From contig CANROZ010000006.1 in NCBI GenBank assembly GCA_947632365.1, positions 1-32,386 on the forward strand: a DNA stretch of 32,386 nucleotides. The letters run 5' to 3'. Each line of letters opens with the position of its first letter. Position 1 is the stretch's first letter. The position numbers were made by a program, and so were the translations under genes. Of the stretch, positions 15,869 through 25,176 are shown piece by piece. Under the pieces are notes generated by a model. It saw only the letters and a list, made by a program, of their open reading frames with translations, was not told the origin of the DNA and ran no database searches. This DNA is from an uncultured Oscillospiraceae bacterium. Its GTDB lineage: Bacteria > Bacillota > Clostridia > Oscillospirales > Oscillospiraceae.

Positions 15869-16630
15869 TTAATTGGGCGTAAAGCGGACCGTGACGCCGT
15901 CAGACAGATTGATGGTGCCCGTCTCCTCCGGCGCCAGCTGGGGCACCCCGCTGAGGAGCATGCGCAGCTTATAGTCGGTGTTGTTGTTGGCACCCATGCG
16001 GACGGTGAAGCGGTTCAGGTACTGGAAGGTGGGGTTGGCGGCGTTGGACATGTCCAGCTGGGCCACATCGGCGCTCATGTTCAGCTCCTCCATGGCCCCC
16101 AGCAGGTCCTGCAGATAGGTGAGCTTCAGGCTGTCCTCGGGGACGGCCTGCATGGGCTTGCCCTGCTCCGGGTCCACGGCGGTGATATTCAGCACCTGGA
16201 TCAGGCCGTTGAGCTCCTCCGGCGACTGGGGCGTGCCCAGCATCTTGCAGTTGCCCGTCAGTATCCAGGGCGAGCCCATCCAGTCCACGTAGGCCATGGG
16301 ATAGCTCTCCCGGACATGGATGATGACCTTGTTGGGCATGACGGTCTCCACCTCGGCAGTCTCCACCATGGACAGGCGGGAGTAGATGCGGGCGGCGGCG
16401 TTGGCCTGGTTGATGAAAAACAGGTTATCCCCCTCCCCGATGCCGGAGGCCTCGATGATCTCGTCGGGGGCATAGCTCTCCACCCCGTCCACCTCGATGG
16501 TCTGCACCCGGAAAAACACGCCCATGCCGAACACCACGGCCACGCACACCAGCAGAAAGGACATGGGTGCGAACAGGGCGCTTCTCTTTCTCTTTTTTCT
16601 TGCCGCTCCGTAGCGGTCGCGCTTTGCCAA
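15869..16630 (-). CDS. ftsQ: Cell division protein FtsQ/DivIB
   Basis: Bitopic division protein of 253 residues that joins FtsL/DivIC and the septal PBP. The start is strongly basic (KRDRYGAARKKRKR), followed by one TM helix at about 23-41, then the FtsQ-type POTRA domain (about 43-112: VQTIEVDGVESYAPDEI, then VIIHVRESYPMAYV) and the FtsQ/DivIB beta domain. The start codon is TTG; GGAGTGA, which includes the murA stop, sits 9 bases before it, and the next ATG would fall inside the membrane helix, so TTG is preferred. Six bases separate it from murA. Confidence 0.92.
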   Translation of the reverse strand: MAKRDRYGAARKKRKRSALFAPMSFLLVCVAVVFGMGVFFRVQTIEVDGVESYAPDEIIEASGIGEGDNLFFINQANAAARIYSRLSMVETAEVETVMPNKVIIHVRESYPMAYVDWMGSPWILTGNCKMLGTPQSPEELNGLIQVLNITAVDPEQGKPMQAVPEDSLKLTYLQDLLGAMEELNMSADVAQLDMSNAANPTFQYLNRFTVRMGANNNTDYKLRMLLSGVPQLAPEETGTINLSDGVTVRFTPN

Positions 16631-16636
16631 GTCAGA

Positions 16637-17890
16637 TCACTCCGTTATCTTGATGTGAGCTCCCAGGGCTGAAAGGGCCCTGTCCAAACCTTCGTATCCT
16701 CTTTCGATATGCCCCGGGTCCCGAACGACGGTCTCGCCCTCGGCCCCCAGGCCCGCGATCAGAAGCGCCGCCCCGCCCCGCAGGTCCTCCGCCAGCACGT
16801 CGGTCCCCGTCAGGCGCTCCCGGCCCGTGACCAGGGCCACCCGGCCGCTGATCCGGATATCCGCTCCCATGCGGGCCATCTGGGCCGCATGGCGGTAGCG
16901 GTCGGTGAAGATGTTCTCCACGAACACCGTCTGTCCCGCCGCCCGCAGGCTGGCCGCCATCATCAGCGGCTGGGCGTCGGTGGGAAAGCCGGGATAGGGT
17001 CTGGTGATGATGGTCTGTCCGCCCCGCAGGCGCTGGGCGCAGCGCATAGCGATCCGACGCTGGCCCGCCGTGATCTGCGCCCCCATGGCCGTCAGGGTCT
17101 CCGTGACGCTCCGCACATGATCCGGGCACACGCCCCGCAGCTCCACCTCGCCGCCCGCCGCGGCGCAGGCGCACAGCACCGTGGCCGCCACGATCCGATC
17201 CGGCATCACCCGCCAGCCCACCCGTTTCACGGGCGTAAAGCCCCGCACGGTGATGCTGTCCGTCCCGGCGCCGTCCATATCCGCCCCTAGGGCCCGCAAA
17301 AAGCCCTGCAGCTGAACGATCTCCGGCTCCCGGGCCGCGTTGCGGATGACGGTAATGCCCCGGGCGGCACAGGCGGCGATCATGGCGTTCTCCGTGGCGC
17401 CCACGCTGGGCGTTTCCAGGGTCATATCGGCCCCGGTGAGCGCCGGAGCGGCACAGACGATCACGCCGTCCTCGCACCGGACTGTAGCGCCCAGCGCCTC
17501 CATGGCCGCCAGGTGCAGGTCCACGGGCCGGGGCCCCAGTTCGCAACCGCCAGGCATAGCCAGCCGCGCCTGGCCGCAGCGGGCCAGCACGGCGCCCAGA
17601 AAGATGATGGACGAGCGCATCCGGCCCGTCAGCGCCCGGGGTATCTCACACCCGGTCACGGACCGGGCGTCCACAGCCACCACATCCTCCCGCCGCTGGA
17701 CCTGACAGCCCAAATGCCGCAGGATGTCCAGTGTGGCCTCCACGTCCCGCAGCCGGGGCACATTGGTCAGTTCGATCTCGCTGTCCGCCAGCATGCACGC
17801 CGCCAGGATCGGCAGCACAGCGTTCTTGGCGCCCTGGATGGTCAGGCTCCCATCCAGGGGGTATCCCCCCTGCACTCGCCATATGCTCAT
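16637..17890 (-). CDS. murA: UDP-N-acetylglucosamine 1-carboxyvinyltransferase MurA
   Basis: First committed step of peptidoglycan synthesis: transfers enolpyruvate from PEP to UDP-GlcNAc. 417 residues with GAKNAVLPI (Lys22, Asn23), MRSSIIFLG near 91-99, and the fosfomycin-target loop PGGCELGPRPVD holding the catalytic Cys at about 116, so it should be fosfomycin sensitive at the target level. The late motif YPGFPTDAQP and the C-terminal RGYEGL are typical. The ATG at 17890 has GGAGG 7 bases before it; the upstream extension to 17929 lacks an RBS. Firmicutes often have two murA copies, one beside atpC; here a copy lies within the dcw cluster between murG and ftsQ. The 93-base gap to murG holds no convincing promoter. 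Confidence 0.97.
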   Translation of the reverse strand: MSIWRVQGGYPLDGSLTIQGAKNAVLPILAACMLADSEIELTNVPRLRDVEATLDILRHLGCQVQRREDVVAVDARSVTGCEIPRALTGRMRSSIIFLGAVLARCGQARLAMPGGCELGPRPVDLHLAAMEALGATVRCEDGVIVCAAPALTGADMTLETPSVGATENAMIAACAARGITVIRNAAREPEIVQLQGFLRALGADMDGAGTDSITVRGFTPVKRVGWRVMPDRIVAATVLCACAAAGGEVELRGVCPDHVRSVTETLTAMGAQITAGQRRIAMRCAQRLRGGQTIITRPYPGFPTDAQPLMMAASLRAAGQTVFVENIFTDRYRHAAQMARMGADIRISGRVALVTGRERLTGTDVLAEDLRGGAALLIAGLGAEGETVVRDPGHIERGYEGLDRALSALGAHIKITE

Positions 17891-17983
17891 ATTCCGCCCT
17901 CCGGACAATATGTCTCGATAAAACGTCAAAACATACTATGCGTAAGGGCGGTGAATGTTCCCCTATGGGGTCTTATCCTGATA

Positions 17984-19111
17984 TTACTCTGTTTTTCCCT
18001 TCTGCGCAAGGGTGAGGATGATGGACGCGATGCGGTCGGTGGCGTCCCGGACGCCCATGCGCAGGGACGTGTCGTGCATCTTCTCCAGCGCCGGGCCGTC
18101 CCGGAGCAGCGCCGTCACCATATCGTAGAGCCCGTCGGCGTCGAATTTGCCCTCCAGGAGCATCTTCACGGCCCCGGCCTTCTCCAGCACCCGGGCGTTC
18201 TTCTCCTGGTGGTTGTTCACCACGTTGGGGCTGGGCACCATGACGGCGGGCTTGCCCAAATAGGTCAGCTCGCTGATGGTGGACGCGCCGCTGCGGCAAA
18301 TGATCAGGTCCGCCGCCGTCATGACGCGTGGCATGTCGTAGATATATTCCCGCACGTCCACCCAGGGGCTGCGCAGGCCCTCGCTGTCCAGGATCTGGCT
18401 TACACCGTCATAATAACGCTTTCCAGTGGCGTAGATGAGCCGAAACCCGGGGTCCTTGCCCATGCGGCGGATGAAGCCCTCCATGGCCTGGTTCATATAG
18501 TCCGCCCCCAGGGAGCCGAACACCGCCAGCACGATGGGCTGGTCCGGGTCCAGGCCCAGCTCCCGACGGGCGGACGCCTTGTCCAGTCCCCGGAAGTCCA
18601 CCCGCACCGGGGTGCCCGTGACCTCCACCTTGTCCGGGTCCTTATAAAACCCGCGGCTGTCCTCCAGCCCCACCAGGATGCGGTCCACGGTCTTTTCCAG
18701 CATCCGGGTGGTCAGGCCCGGCACGGCGTTGGACTCGTGCACCGCCGTAGGGATGCCCATGGTGGCGGCGGTGGCCAGCACCGGGTAGCACACATAGCCC
18801 CCCGTGCCCACGGCCACGTCCGGCTGAAATTCCCGGATGTACCGCTTCGCCAGCCGCCGGGCGGATATGACCCGGCCCACGGCCTGGATGTTTTTCACGA
18901 TGTTGGCGGGCTTGAAGCTGCGCTGAAAGCCGGAGATGTTGACGGTCTTGATGGGGTACCCCTCCCGGGGCACCAGCTCCGTCTCCATATGGCCCTCGGC
19001 CCCCACGAACAGAAACTCCGCGTCAGGCACCAGCTCCTGGAGCCGCTGCGCCACGCCCAGGGCGGGATTGATATGTCCTGCGGTGCCGCCGCAGGTGAAT
19101 AAGAATCTCAT
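17984..19111 (-). CDS. murG: UDP-GlcNAc transferase MurG (lipid II synthesis)
   Basis: Peripheral membrane glycosyltransferase of 375 residues that adds GlcNAc to lipid I. The N-terminal glycine loop TCGGTAGHINPALG is at about 6-19; GTGGYVCYPV and HESNAVPGLTTRML are donor-domain family motifs, and the C-terminal domain has GSLGADYMNQA and ICRSGASTISELTYLGKPAVMVP. Length is usual (about 360). A GGGAG/AGGG site lies just before the ATG, and 13 bases separate it from ftsW. The order ftsW-murG is the common dcw one. Confidence 0.97.
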   Translation of the reverse strand: MRFLFTCGGTAGHINPALGVAQRLQELVPDAEFLFVGAEGHMETELVPREGYPIKTVNISGFQRSFKPANIVKNIQAVGRVISARRLAKRYIREFQPDVAVGTGGYVCYPVLATAATMGIPTAVHESNAVPGLTTRMLEKTVDRILVGLEDSRGFYKDPDKVEVTGTPVRVDFRGLDKASARRELGLDPDQPIVLAVFGSLGADYMNQAMEGFIRRMGKDPGFRLIYATGKRYYDGVSQILDSEGLRSPWVDVREYIYDMPRVMTAADLIICRSGASTISELTYLGKPAVMVPSPNVVNNHQEKNARVLEKAGAVKMLLEGKFDADGLYDMVTALLRDGPALEKMHDTSLRMGVRDATDRIASIILTLAQKGKTE

Positions 19112-19124
19112 GGTCCCTCGCTCC

Positions 19125-20306
19125 CTATCGTTTTTCCGGAATGTCCCGGGACAGGGACAGGATGATCCCCAGTTCCGCCATTTGCAGCAGCAGGGCCGTA
19201 CCTCCGTAGCTGAACAGCGGCAGGGAGATGCCCGTGCAGGGGATAGAGTTGGTGCACACGGCCACGTTCAGGATGACCTGCATGGCCAGATGGGTGGTGA
19301 TGCCCGCGCCCACCAGGGCGCTGTAGCGGTCCCGGGCGTGCATGCTCAGCCAGTAGCCCCGCACGATGAGCAGGGCGAACAGCACCAGGATCAGCATAGC
19401 GCCGATGAAGCCTAGTTCCTCGCACACCACGGAAAAGATGAAGTCGTTGTGCTCCTCCGGCAGATACAGGTACTTCTGCCGGGAGTTTCCCAGGCCCAGG
19501 CCCAGCAGGCCGCCGGAGCCGATAGAATACAGGCTCTGCACGATCTGATAGCCCGCGTCGGAGGCGTCGGCAAAGGGATTGAGCCAGGCAGCAAAACGGT
19601 TGCGCACGTAGCCGAACATGGCGTAGCCGAAGCCCAGCAGCGCCGCGCCCACCGAGCCGCCGATCACGAACCACCGCAGGGGCAGTCCGCCCAGAAACAG
19701 CATCACCAGCCCGATGGCCAGGATGATGATGATGGCGCTCATATGGGGCTCCGCCACCAGCAGCAGGCAGATGACGCCCAGCACCACCGCAAAGGGCACC
19801 AGGGATCGTATATCGGTGAGCCGCTCCTTATTGCGGCATATGAGGGCGGAAAAATACATGATGACGCCGATCTTGGCGATCTCCGAGGGCTGGAAGGTGG
19901 TGAAACCCAGGTTGATCCACCGGGAGGCGCCGTTGACCCGCTCGCCGATGCCGGGGATGAGCACCAGCACCAGCAGCACCCCGCTCACCGCCACCACGAT
20001 GCCGGAGATATGGCGGTAAAAGCCCATGGGGAACCGGGAGCAGACGAACATCACGCCCACGCCGCACAGGGCGAACAGCGCCTGCCGGACGAAGTAGTAG
20101 GTGGCGTTGCCGCCCGTCTCATTGGTGGGGTCGTAATAGGCCCGGGCAAAGCTGGCCGACAGGACCATGATGACCCCCACAGTGAGCAGCAGCAGCGTCA
20201 TAAGCGCGAAGGGCAGATCGATGGCGCCCCGCTCGATGGAGTTGTCGTACGTATAGTCCGCCAGGCGGGAGCTCTCATATGTGACGGTGTTGTCTTTCGC
20301 GGGCAA
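19125..20306 (-). CDS. ftsW: Septal peptidoglycan polymerase FtsW (SEDS family)
   Basis: SEDS-family glycosyltransferase of 393 residues that polymerises lipid II at the septum with the class B PBP of this cluster. About ten TM helices; NGASRWINLGFTTFQPSEIAK is the SEDS signature, followed by the EPHMSA loop (catalytic-region Asp of RodA replaced by the FtsW form, EPDxGT in many species), and the C-terminal SYGGTALL. The start is TTG at 20306, with AGGAGGTGA about 9 bases before it; the next in-frame Met lies within the first TM helix. An N-terminal cytosolic tail of about 30 residues precedes TM1. It follows mraY by 32 bases; murD, usually between them, is missing. Confidence 0.93.
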   Translation of the reverse strand: MPAKDNTVTYESSRLADYTYDNSIERGAIDLPFALMTLLLLTVGVIMVLSASFARAYYDPTNETGGNATYYFVRQALFALCGVGVMFVCSRFPMGFYRHISGIVVAVSGVLLVLVLIPGIGERVNGASRWINLGFTTFQPSEIAKIGVIMYFSALICRNKERLTDIRSLVPFAVVLGVICLLLVAEPHMSAIIIILAIGLVMLFLGGLPLRWFVIGGSVGAALLGFGYAMFGYVRNRFAAWLNPFADASDAGYQIVQSLYSIGSGGLLGLGLGNSRQKYLYLPEEHNDFIFSVVCEELGFIGAMLILVLFALLIVRGYWLSMHARDRYSALVGAGITTHLAMQVILNVAVCTNSIPCTGISLPLFSYGGTALLLQMAELGIILSLSRDIPEKR

Positions 20307-20338
20307 ACCGCCTCACCTCCTCATAAAACGCGGGGCCG

Positions 20339-21349
20339 TCACACGTAGCGGCCCACGCAGGAAAAGAACGACACGATGGCGCATATCACGGTCACGCCTG
20401 CGAACAGGCTCACGATCTGCACCTCGGTCCACTTGTGGCCCAGCCAGCCGCCCATCTCCAGATGGTGATGGAAGGGCGCCATTTTGAAGATGCGCTTGCC
20501 GTGGGTCAGCTTGAAATAGGTCACCTGGATGATGTCCGAGAGGGTCTCCAGGATGAACACCAGGCACAGGGGCACCAGGATCAGGGGCACGTCCAGCGCG
20601 AAGGCCATGCCGCACACGGCGCCGCCCAGAAACAGGCTCCCCGTGTCGCCCATGAAGCACTTGGCGGGATGAAAATTATAGATGAGGAACCCGAACAGGC
20701 CACCGGTGAGCCCCGCGGCGAACACTCCCAGGGAGCTAAATCGGCTGCCCCAGGCAAAGGCCAGGGCGGTGTAGCACACGAACACCGGCACGGACACGCT
20801 GGCCGCCAGGCCGTCGATGCCGTCGGTGATGTTCACCGCGTTCACCGTGCCCACGATGATGAAGGCCGCCAGGGGGAAATAGACGATCTCCGGCAGGTCG
20901 AAGGTGACGTGCCAGAAGGGCACGTAAAGGCTGGGGCTCAGATACCCCTCCAGCCGCAGCAGGTACAGCAGCGCGATGGCCACCACCAGCTGCAAAATGA
21001 ACTTCGATTTGGCGGACAGGCCCAGATTCTGTTTCTTTTTCAGCTTCTCATAGTCGTCCAGAAATCCGATGGCCCCGTAAAACAGGGAGAATATCAGCAC
21101 GAACAGCGCCCCCAGCTCCCCGTCCTTGATAAAGGGAAAGCCAAAGGAGAAGACCACCGCCGTCACCGCCACGATGAACAGCACTCCGCCCATAGTGGGG
21201 GTCCCGGCCTTGGACTTGTGCCAGTTGGGGCCGATCTCCTTGATCTCCTGCCCTGCCTTGATCTTCCGCAGCCAGGGCACATATACGCTCCCCAGCAGAG
21301 CGGCCAGCACGAAAGCCGTCAAAAAGCTTGATACCAGTCGCAGTGTCAT
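20339..21349 (-). CDS. mraY: Phospho-N-acetylmuramoyl-pentapeptide transferase MraY
   Basis: Integral membrane enzyme of 336 residues with about ten helices; forms lipid I from UDP-MurNAc-pentapeptide and undecaprenyl phosphate. Key motifs: KAGTPTMGG (substrate loop), DDYEKLKKKQNLGLSAKSK (Asp-Asp pair), NAVNITDGIDGLA, FMGDTGSLFLGG, and the HHHLEMGG loop near the end. Length fits the Gram-positive form (about 320). The ATG starts one base after the murE stop (TGACATG), so translation is coupled. Confidence 0.97.
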   Translation of the reverse strand: MTLRLVSSFLTAFVLAALLGSVYVPWLRKIKAGQEIKEIGPNWHKSKAGTPTMGGVLFIVAVTAVVFSFGFPFIKDGELGALFVLIFSLFYGAIGFLDDYEKLKKKQNLGLSAKSKFILQLVVAIALLYLLRLEGYLSPSLYVPFWHVTFDLPEIVYFPLAAFIIVGTVNAVNITDGIDGLAASVSVPVFVCYTALAFAWGSRFSSLGVFAAGLTGGLFGFLIYNFHPAKCFMGDTGSLFLGGAVCGMAFALDVPLILVPLCLVFILETLSDIIQVTYFKLTHGKRIFKMAPFHHHLEMGGWLGHKWTEVQIVSLFAGVTVICAIVSFFSCVGRYV

Positions 21350-21350
21350 G

Positions 21351-22802
21351 TCATTTTTCCTCGTTCCTCTTCAGATGTTCCGCCACGATCTCTCTCTCGT
21401 CCATGTGGCGCTTGGCCCCTTTGACCTCTTGATAGGTCTCGTGGCCCTTTCCGGCCAGGACGATCACGTCCCCCGGCTGATGATTGTCCATGGCCCAGCG
21501 GATGGCCGCCGGGCGGTCCGGGATCACCTGCATGGGCGTGTCGGCGGGCATGCCCGCCAGGATATCGGCGATGATGGCCTCCGGCTCCTCGGAGCGGGGG
21601 TTGTCGCTGGTGACCACGCAGAAGTCCGCCTCCCGGGCGGCGATGGCGCCCATCAGGGGCCTCTTGCCGTGGTCCCGGTCGCCGCCGCAGCCGAACAGCG
21701 CCACCACACGGCCGTCCGCCGCCTGCTTCACCGCCCGCAGCACCTTCTCCAGCGCGTCGGGGGTATGGGCGTAGTCGATGAGCACTGTGAAGTCCGACCC
21801 GGAGGGGACCACCTCCACCCTGCCCTTCACGCCCCGGGCCCGTCCCAGGGACGCGGCGCAGTCCGCCGGGCTGACGCCCAGCATCATGCCCGCCGCCATG
21901 GCGGTAAGGGCGTTGGTCACGGAGAAGGCCCCGGGCACGCCCAGGTGCACGGCGGTGCGGCCCGTATCGGTCACGGCGTCAAAATCCACTGCCGCCGCGC
22001 TCAGGCGCACGTTCTCCGCCCGCAGCTGGGTATCCCGCCCCGCGGCGGAAAACCCCATCACCGGGCACGCCGCCCGGTCCATCATGAATCCGGCCCACGG
22101 GTCGTCCACGTTGAACGCCGCCCGGTCGCACCGGGAAAAGAGCATGGCCTTGGCCGCGGCGTAGTTCTCCATGGTCCCGTGAAAATCCAAATGGTCCTGG
22201 GTGAGATTGGTGAACAGCGCCGCCTGGAAATGCACCCCCGCCACCCGGTCCAGGGCCAGGGCGTGGGAGGAGACCTCCATCACCGCGTGGGTACAGCCCG
22301 CCGCCGCCATCTGGGCGAACAGCTTTTGCAGCTCGTAGGACTCCGGGGTGGTCCGCTCGGTGGGCAGTTCCACGTCCCCGATCCAGTTGGAGATAGTGCC
22401 CACCAGGCCCACCTTGGTGCCCAGGGCGTCCTCCAGCATGTGTTTGATGAGCACGGTGGTGGTGGTCTTGCCGTTGGTGCCCGTGACGCCCAGCATGGTC
22501 ATCTTCTCCGCCGGGTGGCCGAAATAGGCCGCCGAGGCCAGGGCCAGGGCCAGGCGGCTGTCCGGCGTGAGCACATAGGGCACGCCATCCGCCGGGGCCC
22601 GCTGGCAGAGCACCGCCGCGGCGCCCTTTTCCATGGCCATGGGGATGAAGCGGTGTCCGTCGCTTTTCAGTCCCTCCACCGCCACGAACAGGTCTCCGGG
22701 CTCCACCGCCCGGGAATCGTACCGGATATCCTTTATCTCGCGGTCCATATCCGCCGTGGTGGCGGATACGGGCACGTCCTTCAAGATCTCTCGTAACGTC
22801 AT
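21351..22802 (-). CDS. murE: UDP-MurNAc-tripeptide synthetase MurE, meso-DAP type
   Basis: Cytosolic Mur ligase of 483 residues adding the third amino acid of the stem peptide. The N-terminal UDP-MurNAc-Ala-Glu domain has YDSRAVEPGDLFVA (about 31-44); the P-loop GVTGTNGKTTTT lies near 107-118; the C-terminal domain has VTSDNPRSEEPEAII, and DNPR is the motif that marks meso-diaminopimelate specificity (Lys enzymes differ). This predicts an A1-gamma (DAP) wall. The ATG at 22802 overlaps the PBP stop (ATGA). murF, which usually follows, is missing, and mraY comes next. Confidence 0.96.
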   Translation of the reverse strand: MTLREILKDVPVSATTADMDREIKDIRYDSRAVEPGDLFVAVEGLKSDGHRFIPMAMEKGAAAVLCQRAPADGVPYVLTPDSRLALALASAAYFGHPAEKMTMLGVTGTNGKTTTTVLIKHMLEDALGTKVGLVGTISNWIGDVELPTERTTPESYELQKLFAQMAAAGCTHAVMEVSSHALALDRVAGVHFQAALFTNLTQDHLDFHGTMENYAAAKAMLFSRCDRAAFNVDDPWAGFMMDRAACPVMGFSAAGRDTQLRAENVRLSAAAVDFDAVTDTGRTAVHLGVPGAFSVTNALTAMAAGMMLGVSPADCAASLGRARGVKGRVEVVPSGSDFTVLIDYAHTPDALEKVLRAVKQAADGRVVALFGCGGDRDHGKRPLMGAIAAREADFCVVTSDNPRSEEPEAIIADILAGMPADTPMQVIPDRPAAIRWAMDNHQPGDVIVLAGKGHETYQEVKGAKRHMDEREIVAEHLKRNEEK

Positions 22803-25108
22803 GTCCTGGCTGTCGCTCCCATACTGGAATCGGATAGGGTGACCGTGACCACCGTGCCGGGCGCCACCAGCATGCCGGGCTCGATGCTCTGGCGGGTGGT
22901 GAGGATGTAGATGCTGTTCATCATCACGCCCTCGCCCTTGATGTACAGGTCCTCCCATCCGGCGCGGATACGGGCCACTTCGTAGCTCAGGCCCAGAAGG
23001 TTCGGCATCTGCACGGGCTCCTGCGGAGGCGTCTCGCCGCAGTAGAGAATGATCTCGCTCCCGGCGGCCACTTTGGCGTTGGCGGCGGGAAGTTGGGCGG
23101 TGACGGCCGCGCCCTCGCCCACCACGGACTTGACGGAGAATCCGGCGTTGGCCAGCAGCTCCCTGGCCTCGTCCGGCGTCTTGCCCACCAGACGGGGCAC
23201 CCGCTGATCCACCAGGCCCTCCTCGCCCTCGCCGTACTGGGGCTTCACGCCAAGGTAGGGCAGCACGTCCTGGAGGATGGCGCCCACGGTGGGCGCGCCC
23301 ATGGAGCCGCCGCTAGCACTGCCCACGACGCTGTCCTTGCCGGGGTTCTCGCACAGCACCAGCACGGCCACCTGCGGATCGTTGGCCGGGGCAAAGCCCA
23401 GGAAGGAGGCGATGTACTTCTTCGTGCCGTGCTCCACCTCATAGTTGACGTCCTCGGAGGTGCCCGTCTTGCCGCACACCCGGTAGCCCGCCACGTAGGC
23501 GTTCTTTCCCGTGGCGTTGCGGCCGCTGACCACCTGCTCCAGTATCTCGCAGCAGGTGCGGCTGGTCTCCTCGCTGATGACCTGGCGCACCACAGTGGGC
23601 TCCCGCTGGCTGACCACGGTACCCTCGCTGTCCAGCACCTCTTTCACCAGGAAGGGCTCCATGAGGTAGCCGCCGTTGGCCACGGCGCTGACCGCAGTGA
23701 TCAGCTGGATGGGAGTGATGGTGAAGGTCTGGCCGAAGGAGGCTGCCGCCAGCTGGGAGAGGTTGGCCTTGTTGAAGAACACATCCTCGCTCCACCACAG
23801 GCTCCCCGCCTCGCCCGTCAGGTCCACCCCGGTCTTGTCGAACAGGCCGAAGGCCCGCATATACTGATAAAACCGTTCCGCGCCGATCTTCTGGCCGATG
23901 TAGGTGAAGGCCACGTTGCAGGAGAACATGGCCGCCTCGGTGAGGGTCTCGTTGCCGTGGCCCACCACGTTCCAGCAGTTCAGCGGATCGGTACGGCCCA
24001 GCACGTTGATGCTCCCCCCGCAGTAGAAGGTGGAGCTGGTGTTCACCGCTCCGGTCTCCAGTCCGGTGGCCAGGGTGATGATCTTGAAAACGGAGCCAGG
24101 CTCATAGGTCTCGGTGAGGGCCTTGTTGCGCCACTGGAGGTTGCGCTCCTCGGCGATGAGGGCGTCCCGCTGCTCCTCCGACTCCACCAGGGTGGTGTTC
24201 ACCCGCTCCTGGGCCTCCGGGCTGATGGCCAGATAGTCGTTGGGGTCGAAGTTCCCCAGGGACGCCATGCCCAGGATGCCCCCGGTCTTCACGTCCATGA
24301 CGATGCCCGCCGCGCCGTCCTGCAGGTCATACTCCTCCACCGCCGTCTGCAGATGGCTCTCCAGGTAATACTGGACCGTCTCGTCGATGGTGGTGACGAT
24401 GCTCTGGCCGTCCTGGGCGTCGTAGTAATCCTCGAAGTCGGTGAACATCATATCCGTGCCGTAGGCGTTGGTGGCCCGGACGATGCGGCCGTCCACGCCG
24501 GAGAGCAGATCGTCGTAGTAATACTCCAGCCCCGCCATGCCGTTGTCGTCCGCGCCCACGAAGCCCAGCACATGGCTGGCCAGAGAGCCGTAGGGATAAT
24601 AGCGCTTGCTGGCCTCCTCGATCTTCACGCCGTTGAGGTGGTTCTCCTCCTTGAACTGGCGCACCCGGTCGGCCAGGTCGTCCTCCACCTTCTTGGCCAC
24701 GGTGGAGTACCAGCTGTCGGTGTGGGAGGTTTTTTCGTAGATGGTGGCGTAGTCCAGCCCCAGGATGTTGGCCAGACCGCTGGCAATAAAGGCCGGGTCC
24801 TCATCATACATCTCGATCTCCGCCGGGCTGATATAGATATTGCTCACCGAGGCGCTCATGGCCAGGATGTTCATGTTCCTGTCGTAGATCGTGCCCCGCT
24901 TGGCGGGCACGGTGGTCTCCCGGAGCTGCTGCTCCACCGCCGCCGTCTCGTATATATCGTGGTCCAATATCTGCAGCTTGAACAGCCGTGCGCCCAGCGC
25001 GATAAATGCAACTATGCCGCACACTATCATAAGGAACAGTGTGCGGCGAAGCATCATGCGGTTGGGCGAAGCGGGATCCTTCTTATTGTCCCGGCTTTTT
25101 TTGAACAT
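22799..25108 (-). CDS. Class B penicillin-binding protein with two PASTA domains (FtsI/PbpB type)
   Basis: Septal transpeptidase of 769 residues. Basic cytosolic start and TM helix (about 21-44), PBP dimer domain (about 65-215, with RGTIYDRN), and transpeptidase domain: SVFK at 339-342 (nucleophile Ser339), SCN at 396-398 and KTGT at 547-550. Two C-terminal PASTA domains follow (about 622-680: VPRLVGKTPDEARELLANAG; about 690-758: MPNLLGLSYEVARI). In Bacillus both PbpB (division, PASTA pair) and SpoVD (sporulation) belong here; only one copy is in this cluster, so it is most likely the division enzyme working with FtsW, though a spore role cannot be excluded. AGGAG lies 7 bases before the ATG. 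The gap to ftsL is 68 bases. Confidence 0.93.
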   Translation of the reverse strand: MFKKSRDNKKDPASPNRMMLRRTLFLMIVCGIVAFIALGARLFKLQILDHDIYETAAVEQQLRETTVPAKRGTIYDRNMNILAMSASVSNIYISPAEIEMYDEDPAFIASGLANILGLDYATIYEKTSHTDSWYSTVAKKVEDDLADRVRQFKEENHLNGVKIEEASKRYYPYGSLASHVLGFVGADDNGMAGLEYYYDDLLSGVDGRIVRATNAYGTDMMFTDFEDYYDAQDGQSIVTTIDETVQYYLESHLQTAVEEYDLQDGAAGIVMDVKTGGILGMASLGNFDPNDYLAISPEAQERVNTTLVESEEQRDALIAEERNLQWRNKALTETYEPGSVFKIITLATGLETGAVNTSSTFYCGGSINVLGRTDPLNCWNVVGHGNETLTEAAMFSCNVAFTYIGQKIGAERFYQYMRAFGLFDKTGVDLTGEAGSLWWSEDVFFNKANLSQLAAASFGQTFTITPIQLITAVSAVANGGYLMEPFLVKEVLDSEGTVVSQREPTVVRQVISEETSRTCCEILEQVVSGRNATGKNAYVAGYRVCGKTGTSEDVNYEVEHGTKKYIASFLGFAPANDPQVAVLVLCENPGKDSVVGSASGGSMGAPTVGAILQDVLPYLGVKPQYGEGEEGLVDQRVPRLVGKTPDEARELLANAGFSVKSVVGEGAAVTAQLPAANAKVAAGSEIILYCGETPPQEPVQMPNLLGLSYEVARIRAGWEDLYIKGEGVMMNSIYILTTRQSIEPGMLVAPGTVVTVTLSDSSMGATART

Positions 25109-25176
25109 AGGCTGTCTCCTTTGGGCTGGGTCTGGCGTGGGCTGTCGGTACCATCAATACCAGTATAATACGCTTG

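Noticed and set aside
17891-17983. Possible promoter or attenuator between murG and murA (TTGACG and a CCCCATAGGGG palindrome)
   Set aside because: No -10 box at 16-18 bases, and the palindrome is too short to be a terminator.
22803-22958. N-terminal extension of the murE frame upstream of 22802
   Set aside because: The added 52 residues are His/Arg/Gly-rich and overlap the PBP gene; the ATG in the ATGA overlap fits the family start.
23093-25168. A 691-codon plus-strand frame opposite the PBP gene
   Set aside because: Shadow frame of a gene with clear SxxK, SxN, KTG and PASTA motifs.
25140-25175. TTGACA followed by TATTGA before the PBP gene
   Set aside because: The spacer is only 15 bases and no other -10 fits; too weak to list as a promoter, though a minor internal promoter is possible.
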